40,252 bases of DNA from Ignavibacteriota bacterium (lineage in GTDB: Bacteria; Bacteroidota; Ignavibacteria; UBA10030; UBA6906): assembly GCA_003152875.1 (NCBI GenBank), contig PMBF01000034.1, forward strand, positions 1 to 40,252, read 5' to 3'. The notes under the pieces were generated by a model, which was not told the DNA's origin, did no database searches, and saw only the letters and a program-made list of their open reading frames with translations. Of this stretch, positions 8,902 to 18,356 are shown piece by piece (position 1 is the first letter of the stretch; each line of letters starts with the position of its first letter). The position numbers and the translations under genes were made by a program.

Positions 8902-11022
8902 CTACGCGTTCAGCTCTCTTCCCCGGTCCCCATGCCATTTAAGGACCACAAGGGTAATATCGTCTTCGTTCGCCCGCTCTTCGACAAACCTCCGCACCGA
9001 AGAGAGCACCTCTTCCTTGATTCCGTCTGCAGTCAGGTGCTTCGCGCCGCGGGTGCATTCGAGAAGCCTGTCGTACCCGAATTCGTCTTCGCCGCACCGC
9101 GCCTCCGTGATCCCGTCGGTGTAGAAAACGCAGACATCCCCTTCCCGCAATTCCACGTTCTGTTCCTGGAGAGATTTTGCGAACAGCGCATCGCCGCTCA
9201 GCCCCAGGCCCATTCCGCCGGGTCGGATATAGGAGACCTTTTCGGCCGAGACCAGGAGCATGGGACAGTGCCCCGCCCGCGCGATGGTGAGGCCGCCAGT
9301 ACGGACGTCGAGTATCGCGAACAGGAGGCTGATGAAGGAATGCCGGTCGACGGTCCCCATCAGGACCTCATTGGCCCGGACCAGAAAGTCGCGTGGCGAG
9401 GGGTACATCCTGCTCAGCGACTGGAAGATGCCTTTCACCTCGGACATATAGAAGGCGGCGGGCACGCCTTTCCCCGACACATCGCCGACGACGATGCCCA
9501 GGCGGCCGTCGTCGAGTGCCACAAAGTCATAGTAATCCCCCCCCACCTCGAAGGCGGGAGTGGAGACAGCGGCAATCTCCAGCGTCGCATACACCGGCAC
9601 CGACTGCGGAAGAAGCTTCCGCTGCATTTCCTGAGCGAGCATCATCTCGCGGATGAGGCGCTCGCGCTCGATCGATTCGTTGATCAGCCGGGAGTTCTCG
9701 ATGGCGACCGTCGCCTGGTCAGCAAAGGCCGAGATCACGTCCACATCGTCCTTGAGGAATCCGTACGAGGTGTCTTTTGTGGCATACAGAATTCCCACCA
9801 GCGCGTTGTGCGACACGAGCGGCATCACCACGATGGACGCGATGGAGCTTTTCGCCTTCTTCAGGTGGAGGAACCGCGGCTCGCGCAGGATATCGTCGAT
9901 CACGAGCGGTGTACGGCGCCTGATGACTTCGTCACGCAGGCTTTCCCCTTCCGCCTGATGCAGCTGCTCGATCTCCGCCGGCGCGATGTGCTTCATGGCC
10001 ACCACGCGGACCGACGACGGAACGACAGACCCGGCGGCGCCTGAGGGCTGATCGCCGCGCACGAGCTCCAGCCAGCAGCTTTTCGCCTCGCACACCTGCA
10101 GGGTCATCGCCGTGACCGTATCCACCAACTCGTTGAAGTCGAACACCTGCGTGATCAGACGTCCCAGGTTGTGGAGCGAGGTCACTTCGGAGCGTTTCCG
10201 GTCAAATGCCTCGGCCGTCGGCAGGTGAAACAGCGTGCTGACGAATGCCATGCCGGCATAGATATTGCCGAAGATGGCCGTCAGCGTGGCGACTTCCGTC
10301 AGGGGATACGAATAGTACAGCAATGCTTCCCGGAGAGACCCTTCACGGGCGAGCATGACGTTGAGCGCGGTGTAGGCAAAGAACAGGAGCAGGCTGTACA
10401 CAAGGGTGTACACCTTTTCGCGCTTCGTGAGGTAGACGATCCACGGAAGCCGGAACGCGTTGATGATTGCCAGGATGACCGCAATGATGAAGAAGATCGT
10501 GGTAGCGGCCGAATCCTGGAGCGGCCGCAGCATCAGCACGGAAGCCCCCGTTGCAGCGATGGCGACACCGAGCAGGAGGAAGTTCCGCTGGGTCCCCTTG
10601 CGGCGCTGAAAGAGGACCAGGTCGCGCAAAAGGCGTATGGCCAGGACGGAGAAGAGGCCCAGCATGACGCTGCTGACCGAAGCGAGGAACAGCGTCGGAT
10701 AATCGAGAGGAAGCAGCGAGAAGTTCTTCCGGTCGAATCCCGCCACCGACGTCAGGCCGAACCCGATGCTGGCGATGAGAACTCCGTACGTCACGATCAG
10801 GAGCACGCCGAGGCGTCTGACCGGAGCATGCTCGCGCCGTCCCATCGCCGTCGAAAACGCAAGGTACAACAGGAGGAAAGCCCCGATAACCGAGAGCTCG
10901 CGCAGAAGGCTGACCCCGCCGGTCTCCAGCACCACGTTCTTGCTGATCACGTCGATCGTGAACTTGATCAGCAGCAACAGGAACGCACCACCGATATAGA
11001 AGAACCGACGCAGCTTGATCAC
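8902..11022 (-). CDS. Membrane-anchored GAF-SpoIIE phosphatase
   Basis: A 706-residue sensor phosphatase starting at GTG 11022; a stop lies five codons upstream in frame, so the start is tightly bounded. About eight hydrophobic helices fill residues 8-260. A GAF domain follows (about 280-450, DFNELVDTVTAMTLQVCEAK onwards). A linker with EMMLAQEMQRKLLP leads to the PP2C domain (about 470-700) with VGGDYYDF, GDVSGKGVPAAF, RAGHCPML, FYTDGITEAR and DDITLVVLKW all present. It probably senses a membrane or extracellular cue and dephosphorylates the STAS protein encoded just downstream. It is the second SpoIIE phosphatase of the cassette, so two inputs appear to feed one STAS/kinase pair. The 245-base gap upstream holds no gene; no convincing promoter was recognised there. 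Confidence 0.92.
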   Translation of the reverse strand: MIKLRRFFYIGGAFLLLLIKFTIDVISKNVVLETGGVSLLRELSVIGAFLLLYLAFSTAMGRREHAPVRRLGVLLIVTYGVLIASIGFGLTSVAGFDRKNFSLLPLDYPTLFLASVSSVMLGLFSVLAIRLLRDLVLFQRRKGTQRNFLLLGVAIAATGASVLMLRPLQDSAATTIFFIIAVILAIINAFRLPWIVYLTKREKVYTLVYSLLLFFAYTALNVMLAREGSLREALLYYSYPLTEVATLTAIFGNIYAGMAFVSTLFHLPTAEAFDRKRSEVTSLHNLGRLITQVFDFNELVDTVTAMTLQVCEAKSCWLELVRGDQPSGAAGSVVPSSVRVVAMKHIAPAEIEQLHQAEGESLRDEVIRRRTPLVIDDILREPRFLHLKKAKSSIASIVVMPLVSHNALVGILYATKDTSYGFLKDDVDVISAFADQATVAIENSRLINESIERERLIREMMLAQEMQRKLLPQSVPVYATLEIAAVSTPAFEVGGDYYDFVALDDGRLGIVVGDVSGKGVPAAFYMSEVKGIFQSLSRMYPSPRDFLVRANEVLMGTVDRHSFISLLFAILDVRTGGLTIARAGHCPMLLVSAEKVSYIRPGGMGLGLSGDALFAKSLQEQNVELREGDVCVFYTDGITEARCGEDEFGYDRLLECTRGAKHLTADGIKEEVLSSVRRFVEERANEDDITLVVLKWHGDRGRELNA

Positions 11023-11267
11023 GGCGATACGGGGTTAGTGTTGGTGCGGACAGGCCTCCCGGTCCGGCAACGCAAGCGGGCGCAGGGAGGAAAGGTGCTC
11101 ACATCCCGGCCGGGCGAAGAAGACCGATGGATCGCAACGGCGGCCGCCCGGAGCCGGTTTCCCGGCCGTGGCGGCACAACTCCCCCTGGAAATCTTACAG
11201 CGAGAGTAGCCGCCGGCCAGCGAGTGCTGTTCCCGGGCTTCCGCATCCCCGCCGGAAGAGAGAACGG

Positions 11268-11957
11268 CTACTGAGAGAGGGCTGCAATCCCCCTGTCGGC
11301 GTCCCGTCCGAAGACCGTGGCCGGATACGTCTTCTTGAGCTTCTTCAGGAGGTCGAGCGCCTTCTCCTTCTCGCCGGCCCCGGCGTAGTTGCGTGCCGCA
11401 TTGCTCAGGTTCTCGGCCGCGTTCACGTCCTTGCTGTTGACATCGGCGGCCTTCTCGAAATTCTCGGCTGCCTCCCTGGGCATCCCCTTGGCCTCATAGA
11501 CGCAAGCAATGCCGGAGCGCCGCGAGATCTCAAGGGTCTCGTCCGGGGGGCTGAAGCGCTTGAACTGGTCGAGCGCTTCATCATATTTCCCCAGCTGGTA
11601 GTATGCATTCGCGAGATAGAACCGCGCGATATCTCCCGCGTCGGAGCTGCCGTAGTCGTCAACGATCGACTTCAGCCCCTTGATGTTGCGCTCGGGGACG
11701 CCGTCGATCGCGATCTGATACTGTCCGTTGTCATAGAACTGATAGATGCTTCCCAGGTCGGTCGAGGCGCTGACGTTGTTTTCCGCCCGGTTCTTGCCGT
11801 AGATGATCAGGGCGATCACCACGACGGCGAAAGCAGTCACACCGATGCTGATGGCGCGCTTGTGTTCCTCATAATACGTGGTGGCTTTCACATACGAAGT
11901 CACCAGCGCATCTTCCTTGAGCTCTTTTTTTGTTATTTTCTTCTTCGGTGTAAGCAT
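11268..11957 (-). CDS. Membrane-anchored tetratricopeptide repeat protein
   Basis: A 229-residue protein with a Lys-rich cytoplasmic N-terminus (TPKKKITKKELKED), one transmembrane helix (about 37-58) and an outward-facing TPR region. Repeats of the form A.YYQLGKYDEALDQFKRF and NAARNYAGAGEKEKALDLL occupy about 95-220. The layout resembles YfgM/BamD-like periplasmic TPR proteins involved in envelope protein handling, but that assignment is only structural. The start is ATG 11957, with an AGAGGAG sequence 13 bases upstream, further than usual. It is directly downstream of a tRNA gene on the same strand. Confidence 0.82.
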   Translation of the reverse strand: MLTPKKKITKKELKEDALVTSYVKATTYYEEHKRAISIGVTAFAVVVIALIIYGKNRAENNVSASTDLGSIYQFYDNGQYQIAIDGVPERNIKGLKSIVDDYGSSDAGDIARFYLANAYYQLGKYDEALDQFKRFSPPDETLEISRRSGIACVYEAKGMPREAAENFEKAADVNSKDVNAAENLSNAARNYAGAGEKEKALDLLKKLKKTYPATVFGRDADRGIAALSQ

Positions 11958-12002
11958 GGAGGGGGCAGCTCCTCTGGGCGTGGGAAGGCTCTTGTCGTTT
12001 CG

Positions 12003-12076
<74 letters not shown>

Positions 12077-12226
12077 ATCGCGTCTGAAACCGTCAGACAC
12101 TGTAAGATACGAAAATCCGTCGCCATCCACAAGACGACGAGGGACCGAGTTTTGACGTTTCGCAGGGGTTTGGGGGAAGAGATGCCGGACCAGGCCCGGG
12201 AGGATGGAGGGGCCGGCCCCGGGAGC

Positions 12227-13903
12227 TTACGGCGATCTTCTCCGTAGGATCCACTGTCCCGTCCCCACCACGAGGAGGATCAGGACCATCAGGAAAACAC
12301 AATACGCCGCGGCCGACCCGAAGTTGTATGCCCGTAGCTGCGCGAGAATTTCGACGGCTATGGGGCGAGAGGCATAGGTGTAGAGAAGCACTGAAGAAAC
12401 GAACTCTCCGAGCAGGGTGATCAGTGTGAGCACCCCGCCGGCAACCAGTCCCGGCAGGATGAGCGGGATGATGATCCGCCGGAAGCGCATCCAAGGTCCC
12501 GCGCCGAATGAAGAGGCCGCCTCCAGGATGCCGTCGTCCAGCTGTTCGAGCGCCGCGGCCGTTGAGCGCATCATGAGCGGATAGGTGCGGAGGACATACG
12601 CCAGCGGAAGAATCCAGAACGTCCCCACCAGCACCCGGAACCCGGAGAAGGGCGTCGGGTGGTTGAAGGCGAGGATGAGGGCGATGGCGAGCACAGTTCC
12701 CGGGATGGCATACGGCAGCGTGAACACGACGTCCCAGAGGATACGGCCCTTCCGGAGAGTGCCCTTTGTCACCAGCAGTGCCCCTGCCACCCCCACCAGG
12801 AGCACCACTGCCAGCGCGATCAGCCCCATCAGGCTGCTATTGAGAACCGGTTCAAAGATTTGACGCTCGCCCAGCAAGCGGGTATAGTTTTCCAGCGTGT
12901 ACGCAGACGGGAAGAGCTGCCACGTCCATGAGCCTTCCCGCGCGAACGACACGATCACGATGACCACGAGCGGCAGGGCCTCGAGTGTGATCAGGAGGGC
13001 GCTCAGGCCGATGAGGATCGCGCGCACCGCGGGGTGCACCCTGAGGATGCCGGCCCGCCCCGTTCCCTTCGTCCGTCGCAGCGTAATCCTTGCTCCCGAC
13101 ACAAGCTGGAGCGTCACAAAGAAGACGAGGGAAACCACCGTGAGGAGCAGCGACAGCGCGGCGGCGAGCGGGAGGTCGCCGTTGAGCTTGGTCGTGAAAA
13201 TCTGGAGGGTAATGAACCTGTGGCCCCCGGCGAACAGGAGCGGAGCGGAAAACGAGGCCATGCTGGCCATGAACGTAAGGATGGACGCTCCGAGAAGTGC
13301 AGGGCGCAGTCCGGGAAGGATGACCAGCCGGAGAATCCGGGAGGGGGAGGCACCGAGTCCCGCAGCGGCATCGACGAGGGAGCCGTCTGTCTGCCGTAGC
13401 GCCGCGGAGACGAAGAGGAAAAAATACGTATTGAACGAGTAGACGTGGACGGCTACGATGGCGGGGATTCCATCGAGGGCGACGCGGGAGGAGGGGATCC
13501 CGGTGCCTGCCTGGAGGAGACGGGGAAGGATCCCGCTTTCGCCGAAGACAAACAGGAACGCGATCACACCCACAAGCGGCGGAAGGGCCACAGGAACGAC
13601 TGCAAGGAGCGAAACCAGACGACGGAAGGGAAAGTTCAACTGGGTCACGCAGAACGCGAGCGCACCTCCCACCAGGCCGCCGAGCACGACGGAAAGCACC
13701 GAGACGTAGACCGAGTTCACAGCCGCCTCGAGGTTCCCTGAGCTGTCCCCGCGCAAGATATCCGCATAGTGGCTGAGGGAGAATCCGTCCTCGCTCCGCA
13801 GGCTTTCCACCGTCATCACACCCACCGGATAGAGGACGTACCCTGCGTAAAAGATCAGGAGGAGAACGAGAGGGATCCAGGAGCCCCAGCGGTGCGCTCT
13901 CAT
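12227..13903 (-). CDS. ABC importer permease, fused two-module (FbpB-like)
   Basis: A protein of about 558 residues with two BPD-type permease modules in one chain, around 12 transmembrane helices. The EAA-like loops are DAAAGLGASPSRILRLVILPGLRPALL near the middle of module 1 and EAASSFGAGPWMRFRRIIIPLILPGL in module 2. This fusion is typical of Fe(III), thiamine and phosphonate importers (FbpB/ThiP type). The start ATG 13903 lies one base after the ATPase stop, with AAGG upstream. An in-frame extension to 13987 would overlap the ATPase gene by about 80 bases and is unlikely. The last gene of the operon; a GGGGCCGGCCCC palindrome at 12209-12220 follows it without a U-run. Confidence 0.9.
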   Translation of the reverse strand: MRAHRWGSWIPLVLLLIFYAGYVLYPVGVMTVESLRSEDGFSLSHYADILRGDSSGNLEAAVNSVYVSVLSVVLGGLVGGALAFCVTQLNFPFRRLVSLLAVVPVALPPLVGVIAFLFVFGESGILPRLLQAGTGIPSSRVALDGIPAIVAVHVYSFNTYFFLFVSAALRQTDGSLVDAAAGLGASPSRILRLVILPGLRPALLGASILTFMASMASFSAPLLFAGGHRFITLQIFTTKLNGDLPLAAALSLLLTVVSLVFFVTLQLVSGARITLRRTKGTGRAGILRVHPAVRAILIGLSALLITLEALPLVVIVIVSFAREGSWTWQLFPSAYTLENYTRLLGERQIFEPVLNSSLMGLIALAVVLLVGVAGALLVTKGTLRKGRILWDVVFTLPYAIPGTVLAIALILAFNHPTPFSGFRVLVGTFWILPLAYVLRTYPLMMRSTAAALEQLDDGILEAASSFGAGPWMRFRRIIIPLILPGLVAGGVLTLITLLGEFVSSVLLYTYASRPIAVEILAQLRAYNFGSAAAYCVFLMVLILLVVGTGQWILRRRSP

Positions 13904-13904
13904 G

Positions 13905-14957
13905 TCATGCCTTCGCGAAAAGGGCGCATCGGGACCAGTCCAGCTCAATCCCGACGTTGCGGCCCGGGGTCCATTCCCTCGTCGCATCCGAGCTTACCGC
14001 GGCCGCGTGGAGGCGAAGGCCTCCCACAGCAACGACGGCGGTCGTGGTGAAGCCGAGGTATTCCCTGTCCTCCACTGTTCCGCCGCAGACGCCCTTGTCT
14101 CCGCCCGGATGCAGCCACACGGCCTCGGGCTTGATGACCAGGAAGGCGGGCCCGGGCATTCCACCCAGCCCATCGGGCAAGGGGAGGGCAAGGGTGCCCG
14201 TCCGGAAGACGCGCCCTCCTTCATCAACCGCACCTTCCAGGATGCTTCCTCCGCCGAGGAACTGGGCGACGAAAAGCGATGCTGGCGCTGCGTACATGGC
14301 TTCGGGGGTCCCCACCTGTTCGAGTCTCCCCGTCCTCATGACGCCGATCCGGTCTGAGAGGCTCATCGCCTCGGCCTGGTCGTGTGTCACGTAGACCGTC
14401 GTGATGCGGGTGGAGCGCTGGAGCCTGCGGATCTCCTCGCGCGTCCGGAGCCTGAGCGCCGCGTCCAGATTGCTGAGAGGCTCATCGAACAGGAGAATTG
14501 CCGGCTCGATCACCAGCGCCCGTGCGACAGCAACGCGCTGCTGTTCGCCGCCGCTGAGGTGGGGCACTGGAGTGAGAATCCTGCTCCGGAGCCCGACGGC
14601 CTCAAGGATGCTCTCCACGCGTTTCCGGATCTCGGCGGCTTTCATTCTGCGCGTGCGGAGCCCGAAGGCGACGTTGTCGAACACCGACATGTGGGGGAAG
14701 AGTGCATAGTTCTGGAAGACCATGCCGATCCCCCGGTCCTGGGCTGAAAAGCCGGTGATGTCGCGGCCGTCCAGGAACACCTTCCCCGCCGTGGGGGATT
14801 CAAATCCGGCGATCAGGCGCAGCAGGGTAGTCTTTCCGCACCCGCTCGGCCCCAGAATGGAAAAGAACTCGCCCGACCGGATTTCGAGAGAGATTCCGTC
14901 GAGCGCGGCGATCGCTCCGTATGCCATCGCGAGTCCGTCAAGCCGCAGGGAGGCCAT
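13905..14957 (-). CDS. ABC importer ATPase (FbpC/PotA-type)
   Basis: A 350-residue ATP-binding subunit. It has Walker A GPSGCGKTT near 35-43, a Q-loop (VFQNYALFPHM), the signature LSGGEQQRVAVARAL, Walker B ILLFDEPLSNLD and the H-loop VYVTHDQAEAM. The C-terminal part from about 240 is a TOBE-like regulatory domain. This is the CUT1/Fe3+/polyamine family, which energises import through the permease encoded next. It begins 6 bases after the substrate-binding lipoprotein stop. Substrate is not determined by this subunit. Confidence 0.93.
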   Translation of the reverse strand: MASLRLDGLAMAYGAIAALDGISLEIRSGEFFSILGPSGCGKTTLLRLIAGFESPTAGKVFLDGRDITGFSAQDRGIGMVFQNYALFPHMSVFDNVAFGLRTRRMKAAEIRKRVESILEAVGLRSRILTPVPHLSGGEQQRVAVARALVIEPAILLFDEPLSNLDAALRLRTREEIRRLQRSTRITTVYVTHDQAEAMSLSDRIGVMRTGRLEQVGTPEAMYAAPASLFVAQFLGGGSILEGAVDEGGRVFRTGTLALPLPDGLGGMPGPAFLVIKPEAVWLHPGGDKGVCGGTVEDREYLGFTTTAVVAVGGLRLHAAAVSSDATREWTPGRNVGIELDWSRCALFAKA

Positions 14958-14963
14958 GGGATG

Positions 14964-16004
14964 TCACCGTGCTCCGGTGTTGGAGATCCCCGAGCCCTTC
15001 ACATGGTCGTCCCAATACTGCATCCATGACCGCTCGTTCGCCTGCAGTCTGCGCCAATCGACATTCATCGCCTTCCACTTGCGGGCCGTCATCCAGGCAG
15101 GGAGACTGGAGCCCGGGAGATCGGTTCGCGTGGGGATCCGGTAAAAATCATTGGCTTCCTGGATCATGCTCTGTTTCGAGGTCACGAACTCATAAAAGGC
15201 TTTTGCCTGAGCCGCATGAAGTGAGCCTTTGACGATCGCTATCCCTTCGGTGATCACCGGGGTGCCGCTCGCAGGAACGACATAGCTGAACGGCTGATAG
15301 CTCTTGTTGGCCTGCATCTCCACATCGGGCATGTTCCAGACCGACAGCGGCGCCTCTTCCCGGGCAATCCGGAGGTAGAGCTGCGTAGGATCGGCAACAT
15401 ACGTTTTGGTGTTTGCATCGAGCCGCTGGAGCCAGCGGAAACCCGCCAAGGAGTCTCCCGTCGCTGCATTCGCGCGCTCGATCATGGCGCAAAAGATGAT
15501 CCGCATCGTGCCGGAGGCGAGGGGATACCGGATCAGAATGCGTCCCCGCCACTGCGGCGCAAGCAGGTCATCCCAATCCTTCGGCGCATCATCCCCGGTG
15601 ACCATGCGGTTGTTGTACATGATCACTTCCGGCGTCAGAAAGGTGCCGTACCAGAAGCCGTCCTTGCTTTTCTCCCCCTGGGGAACCGAAGCGTCCCACG
15701 ACGGGATGTACCGTTCCAGGAGTCCCTCGGAGGCCGCTCGCTCGAAGGATGTCATGGGCCCCCCCCACCAGAGGTCTGCCTGGGGGTTGTCGCGCTCGGT
15801 CCGGAGCCGGTCGTAGACATCCTGGGAGCCCATATCGAGCCACTGGACGTCCACATCGGGATGGGAGGCTTCGAATTGCTGCTCAAACTCGGCGAGCATC
15901 TCCTTACCATGGGGGGAGTAGAGGATCAGAGGCGTCTTGGCTGGAGGCCTCGAGCACCCTGCGGCGAGAGCCGCACTCAGGGCGAGCATGATCATACGTC
16001 TCAT
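14964..16004 (-). CDS. Substrate-binding lipoprotein of the ABC importer
   Basis: A 346-residue periplasmic binding protein with a lipoprotein signal: MRRMIMLALSAALAAGC, Cys at residue 17. The mature part follows the type II extracellular solute-binding pattern of Fe(III)/polyamine/phosphonate binders (LILYSPHGKEMLAEFEQQFE, DLWWGGPMTSFERA, YGTFLTPEVIMYN). The paired tyrosines that bind iron in FbpA (YY near the C-terminal lobe) are not evident, so iron is not proven. It follows the PIG-L deacetylase gene by 3 bases and precedes the ATPase by 6, so all are co-transcribed. The ligand could be a metal chelate, an amine or a sugar phosphate. Confidence 0.86.
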   Translation of the reverse strand: MRRMIMLALSAALAAGCSRPPAKTPLILYSPHGKEMLAEFEQQFEASHPDVDVQWLDMGSQDVYDRLRTERDNPQADLWWGGPMTSFERAASEGLLERYIPSWDASVPQGEKSKDGFWYGTFLTPEVIMYNNRMVTGDDAPKDWDDLLAPQWRGRILIRYPLASGTMRIIFCAMIERANAATGDSLAGFRWLQRLDANTKTYVADPTQLYLRIAREEAPLSVWNMPDVEMQANKSYQPFSYVVPASGTPVITEGIAIVKGSLHAAQAKAFYEFVTSKQSMIQEANDFYRIPTRTDLPGSSLPAWMTARKWKAMNVDWRRLQANERSWMQYWDDHVKGSGISNTGAR

Positions 16005-16007
16005 GGC

Positions 16008-18353
16008 CTAGTTCCTTCCTGGAGAATACGAGATCATATTCGCAAAACACCGGAACGCGCCGGGATGTTCTTCCTTCAATTGCCGGTACCAGACATAGGA
16101 TGTGTAGATGTAAGCCCCGGTGCCAACCTGTGCGACCAGCAATCCGGTCGTGAGAGGTTCCTCATCGGGATCGGCGCACGCGAGAAGCCGCTGATACTGC
16201 GGGGGGACGTCTCCCGGAAAATACAGCCCCCGCTCCTGCTTCCATCCCTGCCAGTCCCCCGGTCCGATCGCGTTCGGCGAGGTGAGGATGGGATGCCCGG
16301 GCAGGAGAATGCTGACCGGCGCCTCTTCCACGGTGACCCTCCTCCGCGTGATGGCGAAGGGGTACGGGGCGTACTCAGGCTTCCACTCCTGGTCACGCTG
16401 GTACATGACCAGCAGCGTCCCCCCCCTGCCAGCGAATTCCAGGAGACGATGGTTGGAAGCCAGAAGCGCCGGCCGGGCGAGGTAGGCGCGGATGTCGACG
16501 ACGATGGCCGAGTATTCGGAGAGACTCCCCTGCGTGATGACGCTGTCATCGAGCATGGTAAAGGGAACGCCGAGCTGGCGCGCCGCCGCTTCCAGCGTGT
16601 TGTCGTAGCTCTCGATGATGCCGAGCCTGACCCCCGGCTTCACGTTCACATCGAAGACCTTCACCCTCACCGCGGCCGCACTTGCGGAGGTTCGGACATG
16701 GAACAGGTATTCGCCTGGTTCGACGTCCTTTGGCGGAGTTACAGTCAGCGCGCCCGTGTCCCTTCCGCCCTGCCGGGGAATCGCGAAGCGGCCCGCCGGA
16801 TGGTTCCATGGACCATCGACAGTCACCGTTCCCTCCATCGGTTGCGGCTGCCAGCTCCTCACCGTATACCGGATCACCACCGGGTCGTGTGTGCGCCCCC
16901 GGATGAAGGCCATTTCGGAGGGGGAAGCCTCGATGGTCTGGCGCGGGGCGACGTCGAACTTCACCGGCGCCGAGAACGAGAGGAGGTTTCCGTCGACGGT
17001 GCAGGTCACAGACGCTTCGATGTCCTGGTGACGTTCCAGCGACCGGTACTGCATCTCGACCGCAGGCAGCGTGGGGAGGGCATCGTTGCCGATGGCGAGC
17101 GTGAACGGCCAGCTTCCGCCGGAAGGCCGCGGGGCGCTGCCCTGTTCGCTCACCGACCAGTGCGCAGGGAGAGAAAAGCTCCAGTGCGGGGCGCCGATCC
17201 GGCACTCAGATGAGCTCACTTCGGCTGCGCATCTGACACGCTCGCCAGGGACGATGATGGTGTCGGAAAGGCGGGCGGTCACCCGGATGCCGCATGTCAG
17301 CATGACCGCGCGGTGAACCGCTTCGCGCCAATGGTTCACGATTCTCGCACCGAGGGGCGGGAGCGGGCAGCACGAAGCAAGGGAGTCGGCTTTCCGATCC
17401 AGAGATGACGCAACGGCAATCAGCGAATCCCGGCGGGTCCCAGAGTGAAGTTGTTCCGCCAGCGCGCGGAGGGGGAGGACCGGAGTGAGGGCCGGGTCGC
17501 GCCAGAAATCGATCCCCGAGAGGAAACTCGTTGTGTCCGCCTCGTACAGGCTGTACGACCTCATCAGCCGGTAGAGGCTCTTGCCGCGTGTGAACGCCCG
17601 GAGGTTGGCGCGTTCCATGCCCTGGGTCCTGTGCTTGCGAAGCGCCTCCGAGGCGATGTCGAGGTAGCCTGCTCCCCGCAGGGAATCCGTTTCGTCGATG
17701 GGGTTGCTCACGTCCGGGGTCCCCCCGGCACGGCCGAAGGCGCGGAAGAAAAGCTTCCGAGGCTGCCAGAGCGAGAGACCGGGGTCGCGCAGCTGCTCGG
17801 GAAACATCGTGGAATCCGCCGCCGCGTCGAAAGCGGCGATCGCCGTTATGGCGACTGCCTGATGCTGCCCGTGGCCATCAATGGTGTTGTGATTGGTGAA
17901 CAGGACGTCGGGTTTGTAGCGGCGAATGGCATAGACGAGGCGCCGGAGGACCTCCATCTGTCCCCCCCAGATACGGAGCGCCTCGGAGCCCGTCTTGGAA
18001 AAGCCAAAGTCCTTGAAATTGAGGAAGACCACGTTGGTCCCCAGGATGGACCCCGCCTCGCGCGTCTCACCGGACCGGATGACGCCGAGTTCCTCGTAGA
18101 GCTCCGGCCCTTTTTCATTCTGTCCTCCTTCGCCTCTCGTAAAGAGGACCGAGTAGGTGGTGACGCCGTACTTCATCCGGTACAATGCGAGCGTCGCGCC
18201 GTCTTCGTCGTCGGGATGGGCAGAAAGGTCCATCACCACTGCAGTGCTCCCGAGATCCAGGAACGCCTGCTCCCGGTCTATGCGTGGATTCTCCGCTGCG
18301 GCAAGCAGGACTGGGAGGAAGAAGAAGGCGGCAAGCAGCGGGCGCATAGACAT
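16008..18353 (-). CDS. Exported PIG-L family deacetylase with amidotransferase-like C-domain
   Basis: A 781-residue protein with a signal peptide (RPLLAAFFFLPVLLAAAENP). The PIG-L/LmbE zinc motif AHPDDE is at residues 45-50 and the second metal histidine region DGHGQHQ near 165-171. LmbE enzymes remove N-acetyl groups from GlcNAc-type sugars. The catalytic part ends near 300; two beta-rich regions follow, then a C-terminal flavodoxin/GATase-1-like domain (about 565-770; GVRLGIIESYDNTLE, GRGGTLLVMYQRDQEW). This long form is known in Bacteroidota-type genomes, but its substrate is not. It is tightly packed between tsaC and the ABC importer genes (3-4 base gaps), so it may process the importer's ligand or act on a surface glycan. 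Confidence 0.86.
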   Translation of the reverse strand: MSMRPLLAAFFFLPVLLAAAENPRIDREQAFLDLGSTAVVMDLSAHPDDEDGATLALYRMKYGVTTYSVLFTRGEGGQNEKGPELYEELGVIRSGETREAGSILGTNVVFLNFKDFGFSKTGSEALRIWGGQMEVLRRLVYAIRRYKPDVLFTNHNTIDGHGQHQAVAITAIAAFDAAADSTMFPEQLRDPGLSLWQPRKLFFRAFGRAGGTPDVSNPIDETDSLRGAGYLDIASEALRKHRTQGMERANLRAFTRGKSLYRLMRSYSLYEADTTSFLSGIDFWRDPALTPVLPLRALAEQLHSGTRRDSLIAVASSLDRKADSLASCCPLPPLGARIVNHWREAVHRAVMLTCGIRVTARLSDTIIVPGERVRCAAEVSSSECRIGAPHWSFSLPAHWSVSEQGSAPRPSGGSWPFTLAIGNDALPTLPAVEMQYRSLERHQDIEASVTCTVDGNLLSFSAPVKFDVAPRQTIEASPSEMAFIRGRTHDPVVIRYTVRSWQPQPMEGTVTVDGPWNHPAGRFAIPRQGGRDTGALTVTPPKDVEPGEYLFHVRTSASAAAVRVKVFDVNVKPGVRLGIIESYDNTLEAAARQLGVPFTMLDDSVITQGSLSEYSAIVVDIRAYLARPALLASNHRLLEFAGRGGTLLVMYQRDQEWKPEYAPYPFAITRRRVTVEEAPVSILLPGHPILTSPNAIGPGDWQGWKQERGLYFPGDVPPQYQRLLACADPDEEPLTTGLLVAQVGTGAYIYTSYVWYRQLKEEHPGAFRCFANMISYSPGRN

Positions 18354-18356
18354 GGT

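Noticed and set aside
12209-12220. GGGGCCGGCCCC palindrome after the permease gene
   Set aside because: A simple GC palindrome with no loop and no U-run; expected by chance in GC-rich DNA.
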